From Boseongicola sp. SB0662_bin_57 (GTDB lineage: Bacteria > Pseudomonadota > Alphaproteobacteria > Rhodobacterales > Rhodobacteraceae): a DNA stretch of 6,752 bases. The position numbers were made by a program, and so were the translations under genes. Positions 1 to 6,134 of this stretch are shown here, piece after piece. Each line of letters starts with the position of its first letter. Position 1 is the first letter of the stretch. The notes beneath the pieces were generated by a model. It did no database searches, was not told the DNA's origin, and was given only the letters and a program-made list of their open reading frames with translations. The stretch spans positions 1-6,752 of the forward strand of contig VXPN01000132.1 in the NCBI GenBank assembly GCA_009839535.1. Direction: 5' to 3'.

Positions 1-761
1 TGACCGATCGTCAGGAAGTCCACGTCCGCCGCGCGCATGTCGTCCATGACCTGAAGCACGGACTGCCGGTCCTCGCCAAGCCCGACCATGATTCCCGACT
101 TGGTGAACATGGACGGATCCAGCTCCTTCACGCGTTGCAGCAGCCTCAGGGAATGAAAGTACCGCGCACCGGGCCGAACCTCGGGATAGAGGCCGGGAAC
201 CGTCTCGAGATTGTGGTTGAACACGTCAGGCCGTGAATCGACCACGACCTCGAGCGCGGACGGAGCGCATTTCAGGAAGTCCGGGGTCAGGATCTCGACG
301 GTGGTGTCCGGAGACCGTCGCCGGATCGCGCGAACGGTGCGCGCAAAATGTTCCGCTCCGCCATCCTCGACATCGTCGCGGTCAACGGATGTCACCACCA
401 CGTGCTTGAGACCGAGTTTGTGCACGGCATCCGCAACACGGCCAGGCTCGAAGGCATCGAGCGCCTCCGGCGGCTTTCCGGTTGCGACGTTGCAGAACGT
501 GCAGGCCCTCGTGCAGACCTCGCCCATGATCATCATCGTGGCGTGACCCTGGCTCCAGCACTCGCCCACGTTTGGGCAGCCGGCTTCCTCGCAGACGGTT
601 ACGAGTCCGTGCTCACGCATGATGTTCCGGGTATCAATGTAGCCTCGACCCGCCGGCGCCTTGACGCGGATCCAGTCCGGCTTCCTCGGCTGGTCGCTGT
701 CCGGACGATGCGCCTTTTCGGGATGACGCTGGCCTGGAATCTTCAGGTCTCTGACACTCAT
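1..761 (-). CDS. lipA: Lipoyl synthase LipA (C-terminus cut by the window edge)
   Basis: Radical SAM enzyme that inserts two sulfur atoms into protein-bound octanoyl groups, giving the lipoyl cofactor of pyruvate and 2-oxoglutarate dehydrogenases and the glycine cleavage system; cytoplasmic. I read 253 codons from the ATG at 761-759. Both family cysteine sets are visible: the auxiliary 4Fe-4S ligands C57, C62 and C68 (in VCEEAGCPNVGECW) and the radical SAM ligands C83, C87 and C90 (CTRACTFC). Further family segments are VVTSVDRDD, EILTPDF, VFNHNLETVP and SGIMVGLGE, and the visible part ends at DFLTIGQ. The family is usually about 310-320 residues, so roughly the last 60-70 lie outside the window. 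GGAG sits 5 bases before the start. It lies 143 bases downstream of sufE on the same strand, which fits an Fe-S/lipoate neighbourhood. Nothing looks broken. The identification is very secure. Confidence 0.97.
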   Translation of the reverse strand, partial: MSVRDLKIPGQRHPEKAHRPDSDQPRKPDWIRVKAPAGRGYIDTRNIMREHGLVTVCEEAGCPNVGECWSQGHATMMIMGEVCTRACTFCNVATGKPPEALDAFEPGRVADAVHKLGLKHVVVTSVDRDDVEDGGAEHFARTVRAIRRRSPDTTVEILTPDFLKCAPSALEVVVDSRPDVFNHNLETVPGLYPEVRPGARYFHSLRLLQRVKELDPSMFTKSGIMVGLGEDRQSVLQVMDDMRAADVDFLTIG

Positions 762-879
762 GTCGGCTCCGACTGACTTCACGTCGCAATACCCGCAACA
801 TGGCAGAAAGTCCATTCGTCATGCGGTCTTGCATGACGGCCATGCAGGACACGAGTGCGCGAAGGGAGCTCTGGACGAC

Positions 880-896
880 ATGGCCATCGCGGCCAT
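880..896 (-). other. Hairpin just downstream of sufE
   Basis: ATGGCC and GGCCAT form a perfect 6-bp inverted repeat with a 5-base loop, starting 8 bases after the sufE stop codon. There is no T-run on either side, so it is not a standard intrinsic terminator. It could stabilise the 3' end of the sufE message or separate sufE from lipA expression. The remaining bases between sufE and lipA (762-879) show no convincing promoter or small gene. Confidence 0.3.
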
Positions 897-904
897 TCCA
901 GAAT

Positions 905-1351
905 TCAGGAGCTTGGCGCGTCCTGCTTTCCGCCAGCCCTGCTCGCCAGTTCCCGGATCCGCGTCACCATTGAACGCAGGCCGTTCGAGCGCTGCGACGT
1001 CAGGTGCTCCTCCAGCCCGAGGCGATTGAGTTCGGCACGGGCGTCAATGTCCAGGATCTCGCGCACGCTCAACCCCGAAAACAGCGCCTTCAGAACCGCG
1101 ATCAGCCCGCGCACGATCACGGCATCGCTCTCGCCTTCGAACGTGAAGACGGCGGTGGCGCCTGTGCCTTCGACGTTCGGCACCAGCCAGACCTGGCTTG
1201 CGCAACCCTCGACCTTCGTGGCCGGCACTTTCAGCGCCTCGTCCAAGGGCGGCATCGCCTTGCCCATTTCGATGACGTGACGATACCGGTCCTGCCACTC
1301 TTCGAGGTAGTCGAAGGCGTCCACGATTTCTTCGAACTCTTCTTGTGCCAT
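905..1351 (-). CDS. sufE: SufE-family cysteine desulfuration protein
   Basis: Sulfur acceptor that takes persulfide sulfur from the cysteine desulfurase SufS and passes it to the SufBCD scaffold for iron-sulfur cluster assembly; cytoplasmic. The 148-residue product starts with EFEEIVDAF. It carries the conserved block EWQDRYRHVIEMGKAMPPL and then KVEGCASQVWL, whose Cys50 matches the catalytic cysteine (Cys51 in E. coli SufE). The length is normal for SufE (about 140). I chose the ATG at 1351 because it begins where the family begins and has a weak GGAA 4 bases upstream. A TTG at 1405 would add 18 unconserved residues and coincides with a likely -35 element. It is separate from any suf operon here and lies upstream of lipA. 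The family name is secure; whether it serves SufS or another desulfurase cannot be told from the sequence. Confidence 0.93.
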   Translation of the reverse strand: MAQEEFEEIVDAFDYLEEWQDRYRHVIEMGKAMPPLDEALKVPATKVEGCASQVWLVPNVEGTGATAVFTFEGESDAVIVRGLIAVLKALFSGLSVREILDIDARAELNRLGLEEHLTSQRSNGLRSMVTRIRELASRAGGKQDAPSS

Positions 1352-1376
1352 GGATTTCCAATTAGGGCGAGATCCG

Positions 1377-1405
1377 TTGAAGGTCCAGAGGCGGACGCCA
1401 GTCAA
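1377..1405 (-). promoter_or_regulatory. Candidate sigma-70-type promoter of sufE
   Basis: On the minus strand TTGACT (1405-1400) is followed, after 17 bases, by CTTCAA (1382-1377). The -35 box is good and the -10 box poor. Transcription would start near 1370, leaving a 5' leader of about 20 bases before the sufE ATG. It rests on motif spacing only. Confidence 0.35.
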
Positions 1406-1482
1406 GCCCGTGCAGACGGACTGGCAGTTGCGCCAAAAGGCAGGGATAGAGGCTTGTTTCCTTGGGCTTGCCGTTTTCTGCC

Positions 1483-1510
1483 TTGCCGTGTCCTTCGCAT
1501 GTGCTATGCA
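1483..1510 (+). promoter_or_regulatory. Candidate extended -10 promoter facing the lipoprotein gene
   Basis: TTGCCG (1483-1488) and TATGCA (1505-1510) are separated by 16 bases. TG lies one base before the -10 box, giving the extended -10 pattern TGCTATGCA. The predicted start near 1517 would give a leader of about 215 bases before the lipoprotein ATG at 1734. The 382-base stretch 1352-1733 otherwise holds the sufE promoter, a small GTCTC-TCCG-GAGAC hairpin (around 1639-1652) and the short leader frame at 1690-1737. I recognise no known riboswitch in it. Confidence 0.35.
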
Positions 1511-1689
1511 TGCCTTGCCACGAAAGCAGGTCCGTGTCCTGCCGATCTCAGGTTCACGTCATGCAAGGTTCCCGGCCATGCTGTGACGCCTGCACAAGGG
1601 ACATGAATTCCGGCATTGGCGCTTCTGCATGTGGAGGGCAGTCTCTCCGGAGACCCGGCGGAACGCAAAGAATGTCGCAAGGAGATCGG

Positions 1690-1737
1690 GTGATGCCGTC
1701 AATCCATCGATACATGCCTGAAAGGCAAGGACAATGA
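1690..1737 (+). CDS. Possible 14-15 residue leader peptide coupled to the lipoprotein gene
   Basis: A full AAGGAG Shine-Dalgarno sequence (1679-1684) is followed at good spacing by GTG (1690) and then ATG (1693). The frame encodes MPSIHRYMPERQGQ and stops at TGA 1735-1737. That stop overlaps the ATG of the next gene (1734-1736) in an ATGA arrangement, the usual geometry for translational coupling. The peptide has no recognisable function and no run of one amino acid that would suggest classic attenuation. The same frame is open back to about 1462, but the longer product looks unlike a protein. The ribosome binding site is what makes it worth listing. It may be chance. Confidence 0.3.
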   Translation: MMPSIHRYMPERQGQ

Positions 1738-2192
1738 CGTCACGCAGATCTGTCCTCATGGGTCTCGCGGCAACCGGCTTGTCGGGATGCAACGCTCTCC
1801 CAGGCATCGGCGGCTCGCAATCAGAGCCTCCTTCGGACTCAACGGGAGACGAATTTCAGCATTCGAACGAAGACATTCGTCCCCGGGTGGCCGAGATCAC
1901 GTCCCTTGCCGTCGAGGACGTGACGGGCGGTGCCATCGTTCTCGCAACGGCCCTGCCCACGACCCAAGGCTGGTTCAAGCCGGAACTTGTCAACGACGCT
2001 CCCGACGGCAAGCCTGTAGATGGCGTTCTGTCCTACAGTTTCCGAGCGGTGCCACCGCGCGAAACACGGCGCCAATCGACACAGCGGTCACGGGTGCTCA
2101 CTGCCGCACTTTTTGTCTCGGATTCCCGTCTCGCCGGAGTCCGGAGGATCCAGGTCAACGGAGTGCTGAATTCCAGGTCTGTCCAGCCCTGA
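1734..2192 (+). CDS. Small predicted lipoprotein with a twin-arginine signal, function unknown
   Basis: The 152-residue product begins with SRRSVLMGLAATGLSGC: two arginines at positions 4-5, a short hydrophobic stretch, then the lipobox LSGC with Cys19 as the predicted lipidated residue. This suggests export, probably by the Tat route, and anchoring in a membrane. Asn at +2 would suit the outer membrane by E. coli rules. After a low-complexity Ser/Glu/Asp-rich linker (about 27-46), residues 49-152 look like one folded domain (VAEITSLAVED, GWFKPELV, DGVLSYSFRAVPP, SRVLTAALFVS). It resembles conserved Rhodobacterales hypothetical lipoproteins as I remember them; I cannot name a family. A GAAAGG 8 bases upstream supports the ATG. 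It converges on rnd, with 27 bases between the stops. The gene is likely real; the function is unknown. Confidence 0.82.
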   Translation: MTSRRSVLMGLAATGLSGCNALPGIGGSQSEPPSDSTGDEFQHSNEDIRPRVAEITSLAVEDVTGGAIVLATALPTTQGWFKPELVNDAPDGKPVDGVLSYSFRAVPPRETRRQSTQRSRVLTAALFVSDSRLAGVRRIQVNGVLNSRSVQP

Positions 2193-2196
2193 CAGG

Positions 2197-2212
2197 CGGG
2201 TCGCCACACCCG
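2197..2212. terminator. Hairpin between convergent genes
   Basis: CGGGT and ACCCG form a 5-bp perfect stem with a 6-base loop in the 27-base gap between the stop codons of the lipoprotein gene and rnd. Its position suits a shared transcription stop. The stem is short and no T-run follows on either strand, so support is weak. Confidence 0.3.
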
Positions 2213-2219
2213 ATGCGAA

Positions 2220-3377
2220 TCAGACCTCGAACACTTCGACCAACGTTCCCTTGGCACGAAGGGCGAGCTTCCCCTTGCAAAGGCCGAGTGCATCTTCGCC
2301 GAACACCTTTCGTCGCCAGCCCGTCAGGGGCTGGCAGTCGTAGTTCCCGGCTGCAATCTCGTCGAGTTCGGACGATGTTGCGATCAACTTCTGCGCGACA
2401 CCGAGTTCTTCCGACTTGGCATTGAGCAGCACGCGCAACAGGCTCGCGAGAGCAGGATTCACTTGTGCCGGGCCGCGCGGGCGACCCGCACGCGGCAGCC
2501 GGTCGTCAGGCGTCTCGATTCCGGCTTTCACGGCAGCGAGCAATCCGCCTGCAATCTCGCCCTTTCGGGCATTTCGCGGCAGGCGCCGGGATCGGCCGAG
2601 TTGATCCATTGTCCGGGGCTTTGTCGACGCAAGTTCCAGAATCGCGTCATCCTTGATCACTCGGTTGCGCGGAATGTTCTTGTCTCGGGCGTAGGTTTCG
2701 CGGAACCGCGCAAGCTCTCGGACGATGGCAAGATGCCGACCCGATTCGGAACGGGTCTTGATGCGCCGCCACGCTTCACCAGGTTCGATTGCGTAGGTTG
2801 CCGGATCGACAAGAAGGGCGATCTCCTCTTCGACCCAGAACCGCCGTCCTGAAGCGTCCAGTTCTGCGGAAAGATGCTCATAGACGTCGCGCAAATGCGT
2901 CACGTCCGCCAATGCATAGCGCTTTTGCGCATTGCTAAGCGGACGCCGCGACCAGTCCGTGAAACGGGAAGACTTGTCGAGCTCCGCCCCTGCAATCCTT
3001 CGGACAAGCGTTTCGTACCCTGCCTGCTCGCCAAATCCCGCCACCATGGCAGCGACCTGCGTATCGAAGAGAGGCAATGGAATGATCCCGCCCTCGACGA
3101 AGAATATCTCGACATCCTGCCTGGCTGCATGAAAGACCTTGGTGACATTCCCGTTTCCGAGAAGTTCATACAGCGGGTCGAGGGCCAAGCCGTCTTCCAG
3201 CGGATCAACAAGAACGGCGGCGTCTTCAGACGTCCCCGGCACGGCCAATTGCACAAGGCACAGTTTCGAGTAGTAGGTCCGCTCTCGCATGAACTCCGTG
3301 TCAACCGCCAGGTATGGCGCAGAAGACGCCTTCCCGCAGAACGCTTCGAGTTCTTGCGTAGTCGTGATCGTCATCAT
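2220..3377 (-). CDS. rnd: Ribonuclease D (DEDDy 3'-5' exoribonuclease)
   Basis: 3'-5' exoribonuclease that trims structured RNAs, notably tRNA precursors, in the cytoplasm using two metal ions. The 385-residue product has the whole DEDDy set: Exo I AVDTEF (D26, E28), Exo II FHAARQDVEIF (D88) and Exo III KRYALADVTHL (Y154, D158). An HRDC-type RNA-binding domain follows at about residues 210-290 (WRRIKTRSESGRHLAIVRELARFRE by segments, then DDAILELA). The length matches alphaproteobacterial RNase D. The ATG at 3377 lies one base after the purN stop; a second ATG follows at once (3374). AGGGA lies 12 bases upstream, which is long, so translation probably depends on ribosomes finishing purN. A frame extended to 3464 would overlap purN and add 29 unconserved residues. 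Last gene of the purM-purN-rnd operon. Confidence 0.95.
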   Translation of the reverse strand: MMTITTTQELEAFCGKASSAPYLAVDTEFMRERTYYSKLCLVQLAVPGTSEDAAVLVDPLEDGLALDPLYELLGNGNVTKVFHAARQDVEIFFVEGGIIPLPLFDTQVAAMVAGFGEQAGYETLVRRIAGAELDKSSRFTDWSRRPLSNAQKRYALADVTHLRDVYEHLSAELDASGRRFWVEEEIALLVDPATYAIEPGEAWRRIKTRSESGRHLAIVRELARFRETYARDKNIPRNRVIKDDAILELASTKPRTMDQLGRSRRLPRNARKGEIAGGLLAAVKAGIETPDDRLPRAGRPRGPAQVNPALASLLRVLLNAKSEELGVAQKLIATSSELDEIAAGNYDCQPLTGWRRKVFGEDALGLCKGKLALRAKGTLVEVFEV

Positions 3378-3378
3378 C

Positions 3379-4026
3379 TCAATGCAATGTCCCTGAACCG
3401 GATCCGGGACCCGCGCGGGGATTCGGCGCGATTCCCTGGGGCAGGTAAACCGGCGACCTGTCACCGACCGCGAATCGACGCAAGACCGCCGGATAGAGCT
3501 GGTGCTCCACTGTCAGCACGCGAGCCGCGAGTGCGTCGGCCGTATCGCCAATGTTGACTGGCACACACGCCTGCCCCAGAACCGGACCGGCATCGAGTTG
3601 GTCCGTAACTTCATGAACCGTGCATCCCGCCTCGTCGTCACCAGCCGCGATGGCGCGCGCATGCGTGTCAAGGCCCGGGTATTTGGGCAGGAGCGACGGG
3701 TGGATGTTCAGGATGCGACCGGACCAGCGCTCTATGAATTCAGGCGTAAGGATGCGCATGAATCCGGAAAGGCAGATGATGTCCGGCCGGACAGCTTCAA
3801 GTCGCTCGGTCAAGGCCGCCTCAAAGGCGGCCCTGTCGCCTGGGAACGCACGGTGATTCACGACCGCGGTCTCAACAGCCATCTCCCTGGCCCGTCTCAG
3901 CCCCTTGGCTTCCGGCACGTTCGACAGCACGAGAACCGGACGGGCCGGGTGGTTCCCGACCATGTCCCGCACGAGCGCATCCATGTTCGACCCGCGGCCG
4001 GAAATGAGGATGGCGACCCGCGTCAA
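3379..4026 (-). CDS. purN: Phosphoribosylglycinamide formyltransferase (GAR transformylase), TTG start
   Basis: Transfers a formyl group from 10-formyltetrahydrofolate to GAR in the third step of de novo purine synthesis; cytoplasmic. The 215-residue product starts with VAILISGRGSNM (the GRGSN phosphate-binding loop at 10-14). It has FMRILTPEF, then NIHPSLLPKYPGLDTHARA. The catalytic residues N107, H109 and D145 correspond to N106, H108 and D144 of E. coli PurN. The start codon is TTG (4026-4024), because the first in-frame ATG is codon 15, after the GRGSN loop. AAGG lies about 10 bases upstream. The TTG overlaps the purM stop as TTGA, so translation is probably coupled to purM. The C-terminal tail (about 195-215, Gly/Pro-rich) runs past the usual fold. 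The identification is very secure. Confidence 0.96.
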   Translation of the reverse strand: MTRVAILISGRGSNMDALVRDMVGNHPARPVLVLSNVPEAKGLRRAREMAVETAVVNHRAFPGDRAAFEAALTERLEAVRPDIICLSGFMRILTPEFIERWSGRILNIHPSLLPKYPGLDTHARAIAAGDDEAGCTVHEVTDQLDAGPVLGQACVPVNIGDTADALAARVLTVEHQLYPAVLRRFAVGDRSPVYLPQGIAPNPRAGPGSGSGTLH

Positions 4027-5063
4027 AGCAGCTTGCCTTGAAAGACGACATCGTCGCCCGCAACCACCCGACCAATCCGGAACACCTGATGCCCGCCTTC
4101 CGCAAACGCGACCGTCACGGACTCAACCGACACCGCAGGCGTGACCGCCACCATTCCGATTCCGGCGTTGAAGGTTCGCAGCAATTCCGGTTCGGCAAAA
4201 CCGCCTTTCTCGGCCAGCCATGCAAAGACCGGAGGCAATTCCCATGCGCCGAGGTCGATTTCGGCGCCGAGACCCTCGGGCAGCACCCGTGGCACGTTCT
4301 CGGTCAGGCCACCGCCAGTGATGTGCGCCAGCCCGCGCAATGCACCTGCCCGAATGGCATTGACGGCGCCTCGGACATACAGCTTGGTCGGTGTCAGCAA
4401 TGCCTGACCAAGTGAGTTGTCAGCCCAAGGGCACGCATCATCCCAAGAACAGCCGTGCTCCTCCACGATGCGTCGAACCAGTGAAAATCCGTTCGAGTGC
4501 ACGCCATCGCTGGCAAGCCCGAGGAGCACGTCTCCTTCGGACACACCCGAAGGCAGTCCTCGCCCTCTTTCCATTGCACCGACGGCAAAGCCCGCGAGAT
4601 CGAAGTCGTCGCCCGCATACATCCCGGGCATTTCCGCCGTTTCGCCGCCTATCAGGGCACATCCCGAAAGTGCACAACCTTCGGCTATGCTCTCGATCAC
4701 CAGAGCTGCCCGGCCGACATCGAGGCGCCCGGTCGCGAGATAGTCCAGGAAAAACAGTGGTTCCGCGCCCTGGCAAACCAGGTCGTTCACGCACATTGCC
4801 ACGAGATCGATGCCGACGCCGCCGAAATGACCGGTTTCGATGGCGATCTTCAGCTTGGTTCCGACTCCGTCGGTTGCGGCCACGATGATCGGATCCTCGT
4901 ATCCCGCCGCCCTTAGGTCGAACATGCCGCCGAACCCGCCCAAGCCGTCAACATTTCCAGACCGAGAGGTTCGAACGGAGGCGGACTTGATTCGTTCGAC
5001 AAGCGCGTTGCCCGCGTCGATGTCCACGCCCGCATCCGCATAACTGAGACCACCTGTGGCCAT
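4023..5063 (-). CDS. purM: Phosphoribosylformylglycinamidine cyclo-ligase (AIR synthetase)
   Basis: ATP-dependent ring closure of FGAM to 5-aminoimidazole ribonucleotide, the fifth step of de novo purine synthesis; cytoplasmic homodimer of the PurM/ThiL/SelD fold. The 346-residue product has the typical order LSYADAGVDI (6-15), GGFGGMFDL (42-50), ATDGVGTKLKIA (63-74), the metal/ATP region MCVNDLVCQGAEPLFFLDY (90-108), GCALIGGETAEMPG (133-146), then SDGVHSNGFSLVR and THITGGG-like and FNAGIGM segments in the C-terminal half. The length is normal. The ATG at 5063 has a strong Shine-Dalgarno region (GGAGAAGGG, 5077-5069). First gene of a leftward operon: its stop overlaps the purN start and rnd follows, so purine enzymes and an RNA-trimming nuclease are co-transcribed. 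The identification is very secure. Confidence 0.97.
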   Translation of the reverse strand: MATGGLSYADAGVDIDAGNALVERIKSASVRTSRSGNVDGLGGFGGMFDLRAAGYEDPIIVAATDGVGTKLKIAIETGHFGGVGIDLVAMCVNDLVCQGAEPLFFLDYLATGRLDVGRAALVIESIAEGCALSGCALIGGETAEMPGMYAGDDFDLAGFAVGAMERGRGLPSGVSEGDVLLGLASDGVHSNGFSLVRRIVEEHGCSWDDACPWADNSLGQALLTPTKLYVRGAVNAIRAGALRGLAHITGGGLTENVPRVLPEGLGAEIDLGAWELPPVFAWLAEKGGFAEPELLRTFNAGIGMVAVTPAVSVESVTVAFAEGGHQVFRIGRVVAGDDVVFQGKLL

Positions 5064-5088
5064 GCGTGCCCTTCTCCGGTTTCGGCTG

Positions 5089-5117
5089 CGGATACCGGAA
5101 TGCTGCCACGGTGTCCA
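5089..5117 (-). promoter_or_regulatory. Candidate promoter of the purM-purN-rnd operon
   Basis: On the minus strand TGGACA (5117-5112) and TATCCG (5094-5089) are 17 bases apart. Initiation near 5082 would give an 18-base leader that just contains the purM ribosome binding site. The motif match and spacing are reasonable but not tested. I see no clear operator for a purine repressor. Confidence 0.4.
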
Positions 5118-5135
5118 CGGGAGGAGGCACGCCGC

Positions 5136-5163
5136 TTGACCGTCACTTCGCGTCTGCTATGTC
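5136..5163 (+). promoter_or_regulatory. Candidate promoter of the tRNA gene
   Basis: TTGACC (5136-5141) and TATGTC (5158-5163) are separated by 16 bases. The predicted start is near 5170, only about 7 bases before the mature tRNA 5' end. This is the best sigma-70-like pair in the window, and it is divergent from the purM promoter within the 113-base intergenic space. Confidence 0.55.
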
Positions 5164-5176
5164 CTCAACCGAAGCC

Positions 5177-5253
5177 GGGCCTGTAGCTCAATTGGTTAGA
5201 GCAGAGCGCTCATAACGCTTTGGTTGGGGGTTCGAGTCCCTCCAGGCCTACCA
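5177..5253 (+). tRNA. tRNA with CAT anticodon, probably tRNA-Ile2 (lysidine type)
   Basis: A full 77-base cloverleaf can be folded by hand. The acceptor is GGGCCTG with CAGGCCT (G1:U72 wobble), the D arm GCTC/GAGC, the anticodon stem GAGCG/CGCTT with loop CTCATAA, the T arm GGGGG/CCCTC with TTCGAGT, discriminator A, and an encoded CCA. The anticodon is CAT, so it is elongator Met, initiator Met or Ile2. The initiator is ruled out because it lacks the initiator's mismatched first acceptor pair with a GGG/CCC anticodon stem. C4-G69 and C5-G68 match determinants used by TilS on E. coli tRNA-Ile2. The anticodon arm and variable loop (CTCATAACGCTTTGGTT) also resemble E. coli Ile2 more than Met. 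Automated annotation would probably call it Met. The tRNA is certain; the Ile2 identity is moderately supported. Confidence 0.95.
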
Positions 5254-5390
5254 CGCATTCGATTCAGGACCATGCCAACGCGATGCTGGACACCAACCAG
5301 CGAGATGCTGCCGCAGGAACATGCACGCAGCGAGACAGGTACGGCTACGCCCATGTCAACATTTGCGAAACACAGGCTCTCTGGCAAAAT
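5254..5390. other. Non-coding stretch after the tRNA
   Basis: I see no gene here. A 5-bp stem GCTGG/CCAGC with a 7-base loop (5285-5301) lies about 30 bases past the tRNA CCA, but no T-run follows, so it is a poor terminator. No integrase start and no copy of the tRNA 3' end are visible in this stretch. Confidence 0.4.
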
Positions 5391-5819
5391 TCACGGATAG
5401 CTGCACTGAGGCACTTCCCCATTGTTCATAATTGTCAATTGCCGAAAGGTGCCGTCGTCTGGCAGTCCGAGCATCTGTCGGCCAATTTCGGGGAATGCCA
5501 AGATCTCTTCGAGATGGCGGGTGCGCCGATGAACTTCTCTTATTGCGTTAACAAAAGGCACGTCCTTGGCCCCAGACGGATCCATTCGCTTTAGTGCCGG
5601 GCGATTGCTCAAGATTGCGGTTTGGCCCTTGGGCGGCACCAGGAAATGCCACGTCCCGCATATCGTCCGGCACGCCGACGCCCAAGTCACGAAGCGCATC
5701 AATTGCTCGCCATCCGCCCAACCCGCTGCCACCAAAGCCGCCAGCGTTCGATTGGCAATCGTGTTTGCCCCAAATTGGGGGCTAACGTATCGAGCGTCAC
5801 AACACTTCGACAGGTGCAT
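5391..5819 (-). CDS. Unrecognised hypothetical protein beside the tRNA, possibly a gene remnant
   Basis: An open frame of 142 codons runs from the ATG at 5819 to TGA at 5391. I recognise no family. Visible features are a hydrophobic/Ala-rich stretch (about 20-35, IANRTLAALVAAGW), a Trp/Cys-containing block (45-60), and a basic amphipathic stretch (about 90-115, AIREVHRRTRHLEEI) followed by FPEIGRQMLGLPDDGTF. Roughly two thirds of its codons end in G or C by my rough count, lower than the housekeeping genes here but above chance for this less GC-rich stretch. No Shine-Dalgarno sequence precedes the ATG, and a stop lies three codons upstream. Another minus-strand frame to its right (5911 leftward, with GGAAGG before an ATG) overlaps it, so a frameshifted remnant of a larger gene is possible. 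It could be a real gene, a decayed one, or chance. Confidence 0.35.
   Translation of the reverse strand: MHLSKCCDARYVSPQFGANTIANRTLAALVAAGWADGEQLMRFVTWASACRTICGTWHFLVPPKGQTAILSNRPALKRMDPSGAKDVPFVNAIREVHRRTRHLEEILAFPEIGRQMLGLPDDGTFRQLTIMNNGEVPQCSYP
5768..5780. repeat. CCCCAA/TTGGGG palindrome
   Basis: A 6-bp perfect inverted repeat with a single central A lies inside the N-terminal part of the unrecognised frame at 5391-5819 (codons about 14-17). It could be a protein-binding site if that frame is not a true gene, or simply chance. Confidence 0.3.
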
Positions 5820-6134
5820 TGCAGATCACGTGTACGGAGTGATTGCGGTTTCAGCATCCTGGCAAGATAGAACCAAGCGCGACAATGGGCTCCATGACTT
5901 GGAATGGACATCAATCACCTTCCGAATTTCCGTGGATCGCGCTTGAGTGCCTCAATGCCGGAAAGAAGGCAAATGGCGGCGGAACCTTATTCATCACGTT
6001 GCGGGGTGGACAAGCTTGCCTCTGAGCCCAAGAAAGCGGGCAACCGCACCTGCGTGGAAGTCCAATCAGGACATGTCGGGTTCAGCGTCAAAGTTCCGGA
6101 ACGCAAGCCAAACGCCATGAATCCAGCGCCGTCA
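5820..6134. other. Gene-poor stretch, no credible gene
   Basis: I find no gene here that I would defend. The best rightward frame (5904-6140, 78 codons) lacks a usable ribosome binding site and resembles no family, although its second half has fairly GC-rich third positions. The stretch may be decayed coding DNA or true spacer. Confidence 0.4.

Noticed and set aside
348..776. Long rightward open frame opposite lipA
   Set aside because: It is antisense to a clear LipA coding region and resembles no protein.
1352..1405. Extended SufE start at TTG 1405
   Set aside because: The added 18 residues lie outside the family alignment, and the TTG coincides with the likely -35 box TTGACT.
1350..1586. 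Rightward frame with a hydrophobic middle, upstream of the lipoprotein gene
   Set aside because: It overlaps the sufE start and promoter, has no ribosome binding site, and the hydrophobic run is not convincing as a signal peptide.
1004..1606. 200-codon rightward frame opposite sufE and its upstream region
   Set aside because: Antisense to SufE across its first half; high-GC DNA gives long chance frames. No family features.
3378..3464. Extended RNase D start overlapping purN
   Set aside because: It would run 86 bases into purN and add unconserved residues. The ATG at 3377, directly after the purN stop, fits the family start.
2874..3557. 227-codon rightward frame opposite rnd and purN
   Set aside because: Antisense to RNase D with all catalytic motifs intact on the other strand; no family resemblance.
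4391..4916. Overlapping rightward frames opposite purM
   Set aside because: Shadows of the PurM coding region; Arg/Pro-rich and not protein-like.
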